Source: an uncultured Chloroflexota bacterium (GTDB taxonomy: Bacteria > Chloroflexota > Dehalococcoidia > UBA2247 > RBG-13-53-26). From it: a stretch of DNA of 8,678 nucleotides. Numbering within the stretch: the stretch's first letter is position 1; every line of letters begins with the position of its first letter. The notes below the pieces were generated by a model, which was not told where the DNA came from, searched no databases, and worked only from the letters and a program-made list of their open reading frames with translations. Shown here piece by piece: positions 1 through 5,088 of the stretch. The position numbers were made by a program, and so were the translations under genes. Location of the stretch: the NCBI GenBank assembly GCA_937860285.1, contig CALMBS010000165.1, positions 1 through 8,678 of the forward strand. Reading direction: 5' to 3'.

Positions 1-579
1 GATGGAGATGACCTTGGTGGCTTTCATCAGCGCCTGGGTGATCTCGTACATGTTGGAGACGCGCCCGGCTGCCACCATCTCTTTGAGGCCAAACTGGGCC
101 AGGCAGGTCCCGCAGGCCAGGATCTCCACCCCCTCCTTCTCCAGCACCCGCAGGTCCTCTATGGTGTCCGACCCCTTGGCCACCAGCTTGACGCCGCTGT
201 TCATGAAGATGATCTGGTGCGGCTTGATGTCCGACTCGCCCAGGGTATGAAGGAAGGCGCGCATCAGCACCATCCCCAGCTCGTCGTCCCCGCGGCCCAG
301 GGTGCTGCCCGACACCAGGACCACCGTCGGCTCGAAGAGGAGCGGCACCTGTCCCCCCAGCGCCTGGTCCGCCGCCCGGGTCAGCCGCAGGTAGATCCCG
401 TCCCCCTTCCGGTCGACCTTCACCTCCATGCCGTGCCCCTCTGCCAGGCGTGATACGTTCTCCTCGGCGGTGGCATTGTCGACGATGACCGTCAGGTCGC
501 TCGCCTTCTCCATGGCCTTCTTGGTCATCACTACCGGCTGCGGGCAGGACAGTCCCCGCGCATCGATGATCATTGACAT
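1..579 (-). CDS. yedF: YedF selenium metabolism protein (TusA-like + DsrE-like domains), last codons cut off
   Basis: Probable selenium/sulfur carrier of the YedF family; its exact biochemical step is unknown. I read 193 codons from ATG at 579 to the window edge with no stop. The family is about this long, so only a few C-terminal residues should be missing. Residues 1-70 are a TusA/SirA-like domain with the carrier cysteine in GLSCPQP (Cys12). Residues ~84-193 are a DsrE-like domain with the family-typical CGTCL motif (Cys156, Cys159). The gene starts only 4 nt after the desulfurase stop, so the two are surely co-transcribed. An AGGTGA site lies just upstream; a second in-frame ATG at 573 is an equally good start. 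The pairing with a desulfurase fits transfer of a persulfide or perselenide from the enzyme to YedF, which is inference. Identification is confident; the physiological substrate is not. Confidence 0.93.
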   Translation of the reverse strand, partial: MSMIIDARGLSCPQPVVMTKKAMEKASDLTVIVDNATAEENVSRLAEGHGMEVKVDRKGDGIYLRLTRAADQALGGQVPLLFEPTVVLVSGSTLGRGDDELGMVLMRAFLHTLGESDIKPHQIIFMNSGVKLVAKGSDTIEDLRVLEKEGVEILACGTCLAQFGLKEMVAAGRVSNMYEITQALMKATKVISI

Positions 580-583
580 GCCT

Positions 584-1735
584 TCACCTGGCCTTCCTGG
601 CGATCTGCCTCACAGCCTCCAGCGTCCGCTCCATGTCCAGCACCGAGTGGAAGTGCCCGGGGCTGAGCCGGACGGTGCCCTGCGGAAACGTCCCCAGGGT
701 CCTGTGGGCTACGGGCGAGCAGTGCAATCCGGGGCGGCACATGATCCGGAAGTCCTCCTCCAGCCGCAGCGCGACATCCGACGATGGGACCCCGGAGATG
801 TTGAAGGAGACGATGGCCACGCGCTCCCCGGGGTCGCCGTTTCCGTAGAGGACGACGCCCGGTATGCCGGCCAGGCCCTGGAGAAGCAGCCCCGTCAGCT
901 TCTCCTCCTTCTTACGTACGTTGGCCAGCCCCTCGCGCATGACGAAGCGCACGCCGGCGCCCAGGCCGGCCAGGCCCACCGTGTTGGGGGTGCCGCTTTC
1001 GTACTTGTCGGGCAGGAAATCGGGCTGCTTCTCGTACTCCGAGTAGCTCCCGGTCCCCCCTTGCTTGAGGGGCTCCAGCCGGGCCTCGAGTCCCGGACGT
1101 ATGTACAGGCCGCCAGTCCCCTGGGGGCCGAAGAGGCCCTTGTGGCCCGAGAAGGCCAGCAGGTCGATGTTCATGGACTCCACGTTGATGGGGTAGCACC
1201 CGGCCGACTGCGCCGCATCCACCAGCAGCGGCACGCCGCACCTCCGGGCTATGGCGCCCACCGCGCCCACCGGCAGCACGGTCCCCACCACGTTCGAGGC
1301 ATGAGAGAGGACCACCAGCCTGGTGTTGGGCCGGATGGCCCGCTCCACCGCGCTCGGGTCCAGCGACCCGTCGGAGGCGCAGGGGACCACCGTGAGCTCC
1401 ACGCCGGCCTTCTCCAGCGCCCGGAGCGGGCGCATGACGGAGTTGTGTTCCATGCTGCTGGTCACGACATGGTCCCCGGGCCGGAGCAGCCCCTTGATGG
1501 CCAGGTTGAGGGACTCCGTGGCGTTGGAGGTGAAGACCATATGCGACGGATCGGCGATGCCGAAGAACTCGCAGAGCGCCTCCCGCGTCTCGTAGACGAT
1601 GCGGGCGGCGGTCAGCGACATGAGATGGCCGGAGCGGCCGGGGCTGGCCCCCGTGTTCCGCATCAGGCTGTCCATGGCCTGGTAGACAGCCTCCGGCTTG
1701 GGCCAGGACGTGGCTGCGTTGTCGAGATATATCAT
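584..1735 (-). CDS. Class-V aminotransferase: cysteine desulfurase / selenocysteine lyase-type
   Basis: PLP enzyme of 383 aa that should remove S (or Se) from cysteine (or selenocysteine), giving alanine and an enzyme-bound persulfide or perselenide. Visible landmarks: N-terminal YLDNAAT; MEHNS with the cofactor-stacking His97; VDAAQSAG with Asp173 and Gln176; SGHKG with the PLP Schiff-base Lys199; and RPGLHCSPVAH carrying the catalytic Cys339. All key residues are present. The N- and C-terminal signatures resemble the cysteine desulfurase family proteins often found beside YedF, rather than housekeeping IscS. The ATG at 1735 has a good GGAGGAG site 6 nt upstream. It lies between the TusA-like gene (37 nt upstream) and yedF (4 nt downstream), so its likely acceptors are TusA-type carriers. 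Substrate preference (S versus Se) cannot be read from sequence; context favours a selenium role. The 37-nt gap contains a perfect TATAAT, so it may also have its own promoter. Confidence 0.94.
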   Translation of the reverse strand: MIYLDNAATSWPKPEAVYQAMDSLMRNTGASPGRSGHLMSLTAARIVYETREALCEFFGIADPSHMVFTSNATESLNLAIKGLLRPGDHVVTSSMEHNSVMRPLRALEKAGVELTVVPCASDGSLDPSAVERAIRPNTRLVVLSHASNVVGTVLPVGAVGAIARRCGVPLLVDAAQSAGCYPINVESMNIDLLAFSGHKGLFGPQGTGGLYIRPGLEARLEPLKQGGTGSYSEYEKQPDFLPDKYESGTPNTVGLAGLGAGVRFVMREGLANVRKKEEKLTGLLLQGLAGIPGVVLYGNGDPGERVAIVSFNISGVPSSDVALRLEEDFRIMCRPGLHCSPVAHRTLGTFPQGTVRLSPGHFHSVLDMERTLEAVRQIARKAR

Positions 1736-1757
1736 ATCAGGCTCCTCCCGGGGGTCT

Positions 1758-1793
1758 GGCTATGATTATAGCCTACTTCGCCGGCGGGTTCAG
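1758..1793 (-). promoter_or_regulatory. Possible internal promoter ahead of the desulfurase-yedF pair
   Basis: On the minus strand a perfect TATAAT (1770-1765) sits 17 nt downstream of CTGAAC (1793-1788, 3 of 6 matches to the -35 consensus). It lies in and just before the 37-nt gap between the TusA-like gene and the desulfurase. The -10 box is inside a short inverted repeat, GGCTA/TAGCC (1758-1762 and 1769-1773, 6-nt loop), which could be an operator or a chance palindrome. Transcription would start near 1758, leaving room for the GGAGGAG site. A/T runs are rare in this window, which makes the TATAAT stand out, but no experiment supports it. Confidence 0.35.
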
Positions 1794-1991
1794 CAACACG
1801 CGGAATCCATCCCTGGTCTTCTCGTCGTTTGCAGCGTATCCGCGACTCCTGGCCAGGCGGGACACGTTCTCCTTGGCCACCCCGGTGTCGACCAGGACCA
1901 CCAGCGGCTCGCCGGGGTTCTTGTCTATCGCCTCCTTGGTTCTGACCACCGGGACCGGGCAGGAAAACCCTCTCACGTCGACCTCAATCAT
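1773..1991 (-). CDS. TusA/SirA-like sulfurtransferase (single-domain Se/S carrier)
   Basis: Small 72-aa protein of the TusA (SirA, PF01206) family, the usual length for a free-standing member. Such proteins accept a persulfide on a conserved cysteine and pass it on. The motif VRGFSCPVPVV places that residue at Cys11, and the downstream VAKENVSRLARSRGY pattern matches the helix that follows in the family; YedF carries the same AxENVSRLA sequence. The start overlaps the end of the kinase-like gene by 8 nt (ATGATTGA), and AAAGGAGA lies 6 nt upstream, so translation is probably coupled. Placed directly before the desulfurase, it is a plausible acceptor for its sulfur or selenium. The presence of two TusA-type domains in one operon (here and in YedF) suggests relay steps or separate partners. 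The family call is firm; the specific partner is inference. Confidence 0.9.
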   Translation of the reverse strand: MIEVDVRGFSCPVPVVRTKEAIDKNPGEPLVVLVDTGVAKENVSRLARSRGYAANDEKTRDGFRVLLNPPAK

Positions 1992-2883
1992 GGTTCTCTC
2001 CTTTCACAGAGCAGACTCCACTCCAGGAGCACAGGTGCTCCCGGAACACAGCGGGGAACTCCCGGATTACCTGCCACACACGGGTGGCCGGCGTGGCCCG
2101 GGTGTGCTGCCCGGCCACGCGGTTGGCCCTGCCGGCGATGATGGCCGCTTCATGCGGCTCCAGCCCGCAGTGGGTCAATGCCGCCACCAGGCCAGTGATG
2201 GTATCGCCGGTCCCCCCGATTGCCTCCAGGGCCGGCACATCCGGCTCCTTCACCGTGGCCAGCACGTCACCGTCCCGGATGATGTGGTCCACCGCGCCCT
2301 TTACCAGCAGCAACCTGGCCGCGTCCCCGTTCCTGTAGGCCGCCCGGGCCAGTTCCGGCACATGAGCGGCGTCCGTCTCGAACAGGTGCCTGGCAACGTG
2401 CGCCGGATGGGTGGCCTCGGCGTCGGCCAGGAAGGCGACCTCAGTGGCATCCGGGGTGAAGACGTCGAAGGCCCCAGCCAGTCCGGCGGCCTTGGCCGAG
2501 TACATCGACGCTGCGTCGGCGATCATCACCGGCCGCTGGCGGCAACGGTCCACGGCCCGGCACAGCTCTCGCGTCTGCCCCATGTCCGGCAGCCAGTAGT
2601 GCAGGGCCAGGACCTTCGGGGCCAGCCGCTCCACGTGGTCGATGAGGTACTGATACAGCTCGCGGCTGCCTTTGCCTTCGCCGATATCCCCCACCACCAG
2701 GCCGTGCGGGGGGTCGAGCCCCAGGCAAGCAGTCGTCACCAGGGCCGCGCTGATCATGGCTGCGGTGCCCTGGGTGCATGGTATCCGCCGGTCACCAATA
2801 ACGATGGCGTCCCCTTCATCGGTGACCTTACCCATGGTAAGGGGCAGCCCCTGGATCGGAACGGTGCCCGCGATGAGCATCAT
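1984..2883 (-). CDS. Ribokinase-superfamily protein, NAD(P)HX dehydratase (YjeF C-domain)-like, in selenium operon
   Basis: 299-aa protein with the C-terminal anion-hole/catalytic motif GGTGDT (223-228, Asp227 as the likely base). That motif is typical of the ribokinase superfamily and especially of ADP/ATP-dependent NAD(P)H-hydrate dehydratases and ThiM-like kinases. Other agreeing pieces are VFTPDATE (141-148), in the place of the TPHPGE-like segment; LLLVKGAVDHII (191-202), like the LKG strand; and PCTQGTAA (35-42). It lacks the YjeF N-terminal epimerase domain and is diverged in the substrate region, so the reaction is uncertain. The start is ATG 2883, overlapping the DUF3343 stop as ATGA, with AAGGGGGG upstream; a longer in-frame start at 3117 would only run antiphase through DUF3343. 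It contains seven cysteines. Its fixed place between two carrier-type genes suggests a role in selenium/sulfur metabolism rather than nicotinamide repair, but this is context only. Confidence 0.75.
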   Translation of the reverse strand: MMLIAGTVPIQGLPLTMGKVTDEGDAIVIGDRRIPCTQGTAAMISAALVTTACLGLDPPHGLVVGDIGEGKGSRELYQYLIDHVERLAPKVLALHYWLPDMGQTRELCRAVDRCRQRPVMIADAASMYSAKAAGLAGAFDVFTPDATEVAFLADAEATHPAHVARHLFETDAAHVPELARAAYRNGDAARLLLVKGAVDHIIRDGDVLATVKEPDVPALEAIGGTGDTITGLVAALTHCGLEPHEAAIIAGRANRVAGQHTRATPATRVWQVIREFPAVFREHLCSWSGVCSVKGENHD

Positions 2884-3422
2884 GGTGTGCCCCCCTTCGC
2901 GTGGAGGGCCAGGCACTCCGCCAGCGCCCTTTCCAGGTTCAGGGCGCAGAGGGTGAACCCGATCTCCGTCGGCCGGGGCGCCTCGGCGAGCGGCCGATCC
3001 ACCAGCTGAGCGTACAGGTACGGTATGTCGGGGCAGCCTCCGCCGGAGACATTCACGATGATGCCGGTAGCCTTGTCGTAGGTTATCTTCATGTTGCCGG
3101 CCCGGACCATGGTCCATTGCCCGAAGTCGGTCACCTTGACCACATCCAGCAGCGGCGCTGTCCCCACCCGCTGCGGGGCGACACTGATCCAGGCTGCGTC
3201 CTTCTCCCGGAGCAGCCGCTCGATGGCCGGCTGCTCCGTCAGGTTGATCTCCACCGCCAGGTCACACCCCTTGCGCAGCTCGGGCGGCGGCGCCACCAGC
3301 CTCACGACGTGGCCGGCAGCTCGGAGCACCTTCTCCGCGTGCATCGCCTGCTGCACCTCCTGGAACAGGACCAGCCCGGTCCCCTCGGGCTGCGGTTTCT
3401 GCTTGCGTTGCATGAATGCCAT
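2880..3422 (-). CDS. DUF3343 (putative Se/S carrier) protein with a C-terminal Cys-containing extension
   Basis: 180-aa protein. Residues ~16-75 match the DUF3343 pattern of putative Se/S carrier-like proteins: an alternating helix with AEKVLRAAG, a strand RLVAPPPEL, then KGCDLAVEI with the conserved Cys53. Free-standing DUF3343 proteins are usually about 80-90 aa. Here an extra ~100 residues follow, containing NVSGGGCPDIPYL (Cys130) and TLCALNLERALAEC (Cys159, Cys170), which I do not recognise as a named domain. The gene starts 12 nt after yedE stops, with GAGGCGAG upstream, and its stop overlaps the kinase-like start by 4 nt (ATGA). DUF3343 is known to co-occur with YedE and YedF in selenium users, so a selenium-carrier role is inferred from family and context. 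A second in-frame Met (residue 4) is an alternative start. Confidence 0.82.
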   Translation of the reverse strand: MAFMQRKQKPQPEGTGLVLFQEVQQAMHAEKVLRAAGHVVRLVAPPPELRKGCDLAVEINLTEQPAIERLLREKDAAWISVAPQRVGTAPLLDVVKVTDFGQWTMVRAGNMKITYDKATGIIVNVSGGGCPDIPYLYAQLVDRPLAEAPRPTEIGFTLCALNLERALAECLALHAKGGTP

Positions 3423-3434
3423 GTCATCTCGCCT

Positions 3435-4511
3435 CTAAACCCTCTGTCTCATCAGGACGCCTATTCCCAGGCAGAAGGCCCAGCCCACGATGACAGCGAC
3501 GGGGCCCCACGTGCCGACGCCCGTCCCGCTGGAAGCGGTCAGGAAGTTGTGGGCTATGGCTGCCCCCGCCAGGTAGCCGAGAACGGTCACCGCGGCGTCT
3601 GTGTCTCCCTCTCCGGAAAGCACCAGGTTGCGCAGAGGGCAGCCGCCGAGTTGGGTGGCGGCCAGGCCCAGCAGTCCCATGCCGAAGAAGCTCCACAGGT
3701 GATCGGTGTGGGAAACCGGCTGTCCTTCGATGCCCCAGTGGTAGATACCGCCGTCCCCGAAGTTGCCGGCAATGTAGTTGGTCGCCAGGGCCGCGATGAA
3801 GAAGGCGGCGATGCCGCTGAAGAGATGGAAGTCCCTGACCAGGAAGATGTCACGCCAGGCTCCAACGGAGCAGAACCTGGTCCGCTGGGCCATGATGCCC
3901 ACCGCCAGTCCAATGGCAATGGCCACCCCGATCGAGACATACATGGACCCCGGGCCGCTCTCGCTGACCGCGATGAATCCGGGCTTGACGATGGCCAGGA
4001 CGAGGAGGCCCGCCATGATGAGAGGCAGCATCCAGCCCGCCACCGCGGGCATCTTGCCGGCTCTCCCCAGGTTGAATCCCTTCCTCAGGAGCACGATGCC
4101 AACGAGTATCCCAAAGACCATGCCCCCGAGGGCGCTCAGGCCGTTGAGGTCACCGCCGGCCAGTCGCAGCAGCATCCTGATGGGGCACCCCAGAAAGACC
4201 AGGGCGCCGATCATCACGAAGGCCCCCAGCACGAAGCGGATGACGGGCGAGGACCCACCCCGCGGCCGCCACTCGCGGAAGACAAAGGAGGTCAACATGG
4301 CGCCCAGGGTGAATCCCATGATCTCCGGCCTGAGGTACTGGACCACCGCCGCCTGGTGCAGTTTCAGTGCCCCGGAGATATCCCGGAGAAAGCAGGCCAC
4401 GCAGATTCCCATGTTGGGCGGGTTGCCCCAGTTAACGGCCAGGGCGCCGAGCACGCCGAAGATGAGCCCGGCCAGGATGATCCTGGTTCTTGCATTCCAT
4501 AACCGTGTCAT
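3435..4511 (-). CDS. yedE: YedE-family putative selenium transporter
   Basis: 358-aa integral membrane protein with repeated hydrophobic stretches over its whole length, in the YeeE/YedE (sulphur transport) family. Conserved cysteines sit in the family's pore-type motifs: GICVACFLRD (Cys37, Cys40), FLGCPIRML (Cys109), RTRFCSVGAWRD (Cys214) and LGGCPLRNLVLSGEGD (Cys291). The two GCPxR motifs, in the two halves, indicate an internal pseudo-duplication. Related YeeE proteins take up thiosulfate through cysteine relays. The YedE subset that neighbours YedF and DUF3343 is thought to carry a selenium species into the cytoplasm; this is a family inference, not shown here. It is the first gene of the minus operon, with AAAGGGGA ahead of ATG 4511. 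The sequence looks intact and full-length. Confidence 0.92.
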   Translation of the reverse strand: MTRLWNARTRIILAGLIFGVLGALAVNWGNPPNMGICVACFLRDISGALKLHQAAVVQYLRPEIMGFTLGAMLTSFVFREWRPRGGSSPVIRFVLGAFVMIGALVFLGCPIRMLLRLAGGDLNGLSALGGMVFGILVGIVLLRKGFNLGRAGKMPAVAGWMLPLIMAGLLVLAIVKPGFIAVSESGPGSMYVSIGVAIAIGLAVGIMAQRTRFCSVGAWRDIFLVRDFHLFSGIAAFFIAALATNYIAGNFGDGGIYHWGIEGQPVSHTDHLWSFFGMGLLGLAATQLGGCPLRNLVLSGEGDTDAAVTVLGYLAGAAIAHNFLTASSGTGVGTWGPVAVIVGWAFCLGIGVLMRQRV

Positions 4512-4608
4512 ACGTTTTCCCCTTTCGTGATTGTTCCAAGATGAGGCGGCCCCGAAGGATCAGGTCCGCGAACGAAGACTGTCCGGCGCGCCGCCGATGG
4601 GGACGACC

Positions 4609-4629
4609 AGGGGCCGCAATGCGGCCCCT
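4609..4629. repeat. Perfect 9-bp inverted repeat in the yedE leader
   Basis: AGGGGCCGC (4609-4617), a 3-nt AAT loop, then GCGGCCCCT (4621-4629). It can fold on either strand. No T-run follows on either side, so it is not an intrinsic terminator. It lies about 98 nt upstream of the yedE start and could be a leader stem or a protein-binding palindrome. Confidence 0.6.
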
Positions 4630-4912
4630 CGGAATATCCGGAGCAGAAGGAACGGCGGGACTGGAGGAGTGCGCCCGGTCCGGGCGATGCCGTCCCGGCG
4701 AGCTGGCGGTGTCACCGAGGAGGGAAGCGGGGGGCAGGCTACATGGTGTGCGCGGCGGGGCTGCCGGAGCCCGATGGACGGGCCTGGCCACGATCACAGG
4801 TATACCCGTGGTGTGCGACATGATGAACCGCCGCAGGGTGACGGCCTCCTTTTTCGACTGCTGAGACAGCTGATTGGATGGACAAGAGCCACGCTCTCTG
4901 ACCGTTTGCGGT

Positions 4913-4936
4913 TCACGTTCGGCGATTCATCAACAT
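4913..4936 (-). CDS. Possible seven-codon leader peptide in the yedE leader (speculative)
   Basis: On the minus strand the near-ideal site AGGAGGT (4944-4938) precedes ATG-TTG-ATG-AAT-CGC-CGA-ACG-TGA, encoding MLMNRRT. Spacing to the first ATG is only 1 nt, but it is 7 nt to the second ATG (4930), giving MNRRT. A ribosome site this strong with no long gene behind it suggests a leader peptide or a ribosome standby site. It could equally be a coincidence of purine-rich sequence. There is no codon run that would point to attenuation by a particular amino acid, beyond two consecutive arginines. Confidence 0.2.
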   Translation of the reverse strand: MLMNRRT

Positions 4937-4982
4937 CACCTCCTCTCCGCCGGGTTGGGGATGCGAACATCTCCTCCCTTAG

Positions 4983-5012
4983 TTTGTATCATTCTAGCGC
5001 TCAGGCTGTCAA
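4983..5012 (-). promoter_or_regulatory. Promoter for the yedE operon
   Basis: On the minus strand a consensus -35 box TTGACA (5012-5007) is followed after 18 nt by TACAAA (4988-4983), preceded by an extended -10 TG (4991-4990). It is the only perfect TTGACA I noticed between the divergent genes and lies in the locally AT-richest stretch of the region. The start site would be near 4976. It stands back to back with the selA promoter candidate, the two -35 boxes being 25 nt apart, so one regulator bound between them could control both. Confidence 0.55.
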
Positions 5013-5037
5013 AGAAGGCCGGACCGGCGGGGCTGGA

Positions 5038-5066
5038 TTGCGCCTTCCGGCGGCCTGTGCTAGATT
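5038..5066 (+). promoter_or_regulatory. Promoter for selA
   Basis: TTGCGC (5038-5043), 17 nt, then TAGATT (5061-5066) with an extended TG (5058-5059) one base before the -10. The start site would fall near 5073, giving a very short leader with the GGAGG site (5077-5081) almost at the 5' end. The layout resembles the apt promoter candidate later in the window (TTGCTC, 17 nt, TAGAAT), which supports both. Confidence 0.45.
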
Positions 5067-5088
5067 GTGGCTGCCCGGAGGCTCCAGC

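Larger units (their letters stand above)
4512..4975 (-). other. Long non-coding leader upstream of yedE
   Basis: About 465 nt between the predicted minus-strand start site (~4976) and yedE hold no convincing gene. Frames that stay open give arginine/proline/alanine-rich products with no recognisable family. The segment does contain several GC-rich hairpins: a 9-bp stem at 4609-4629, GCCCGG/CCGGGC at 4673-4685 and GCCCG/CGGGC at 4769-4783. There is also a strong Shine-Dalgarno-like AGGAGGT (4944-4938, minus) before a seven-codon frame (4936-4913). I found no match to TPP, cobalamin, SAM or glycine riboswitch cores, and no tRNA(Sec). It may be a regulatory 5' leader, but base composition alone makes chance hairpins likely. 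Confidence 0.45.

Noticed and set aside
2884..3117. Longer start for the kinase-like gene at 3117
   Set aside because: The extension is the wrong-frame reading of DUF3343 and lacks a ribosome site; the ATGA overlap at 2883 is the natural start.
428..4502. Long open plus-strand frames (428-1765, 1762-3009, 2901-4502) opposite the minus operon
   Set aside because: They lie antisense to genes with clear family motifs, encode His/Gln/Arg/Pro-rich sequences without domains, and are the usual by-product of high third-position GC.
4432..4821. 129-aa minus-strand frame in the yedE leader
   Set aside because: It overlaps the start of yedE, has no recognisable domain, and consists mostly of Pro/Arg/Ala/Ser.
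4860..4885. TPP-riboswitch-like CTGAGA ... CTGATTGGAT on the plus strand
   Set aside because: The core elements are only three bases apart, the conserved GGGGTGCC and AATGCCAGCG parts are absent, and no gene follows on that strand at a sensible distance.
4794..4970. 58-aa minus-strand frame starting just after the predicted yedE-operon start site
   Set aside because: The purine-rich site is only 2 nt from the ATG, the product is Arg/Ser-rich with no family, and there is no downstream continuity.
4531..5088. N-terminal extension of the selA frame back to 4531
   Set aside because: The extra 186 residues have no SelA similarity and would cross both divergent promoter candidates; GGAGG before ATG 5089 fits the family start.
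4512..5088. Possible tRNA(Sec) gene (selC) near selA
   Set aside because: I looked on both strands for a TCA anticodon arm with a T-arm GGTTCGA-type sequence and long variable arm, and found none.
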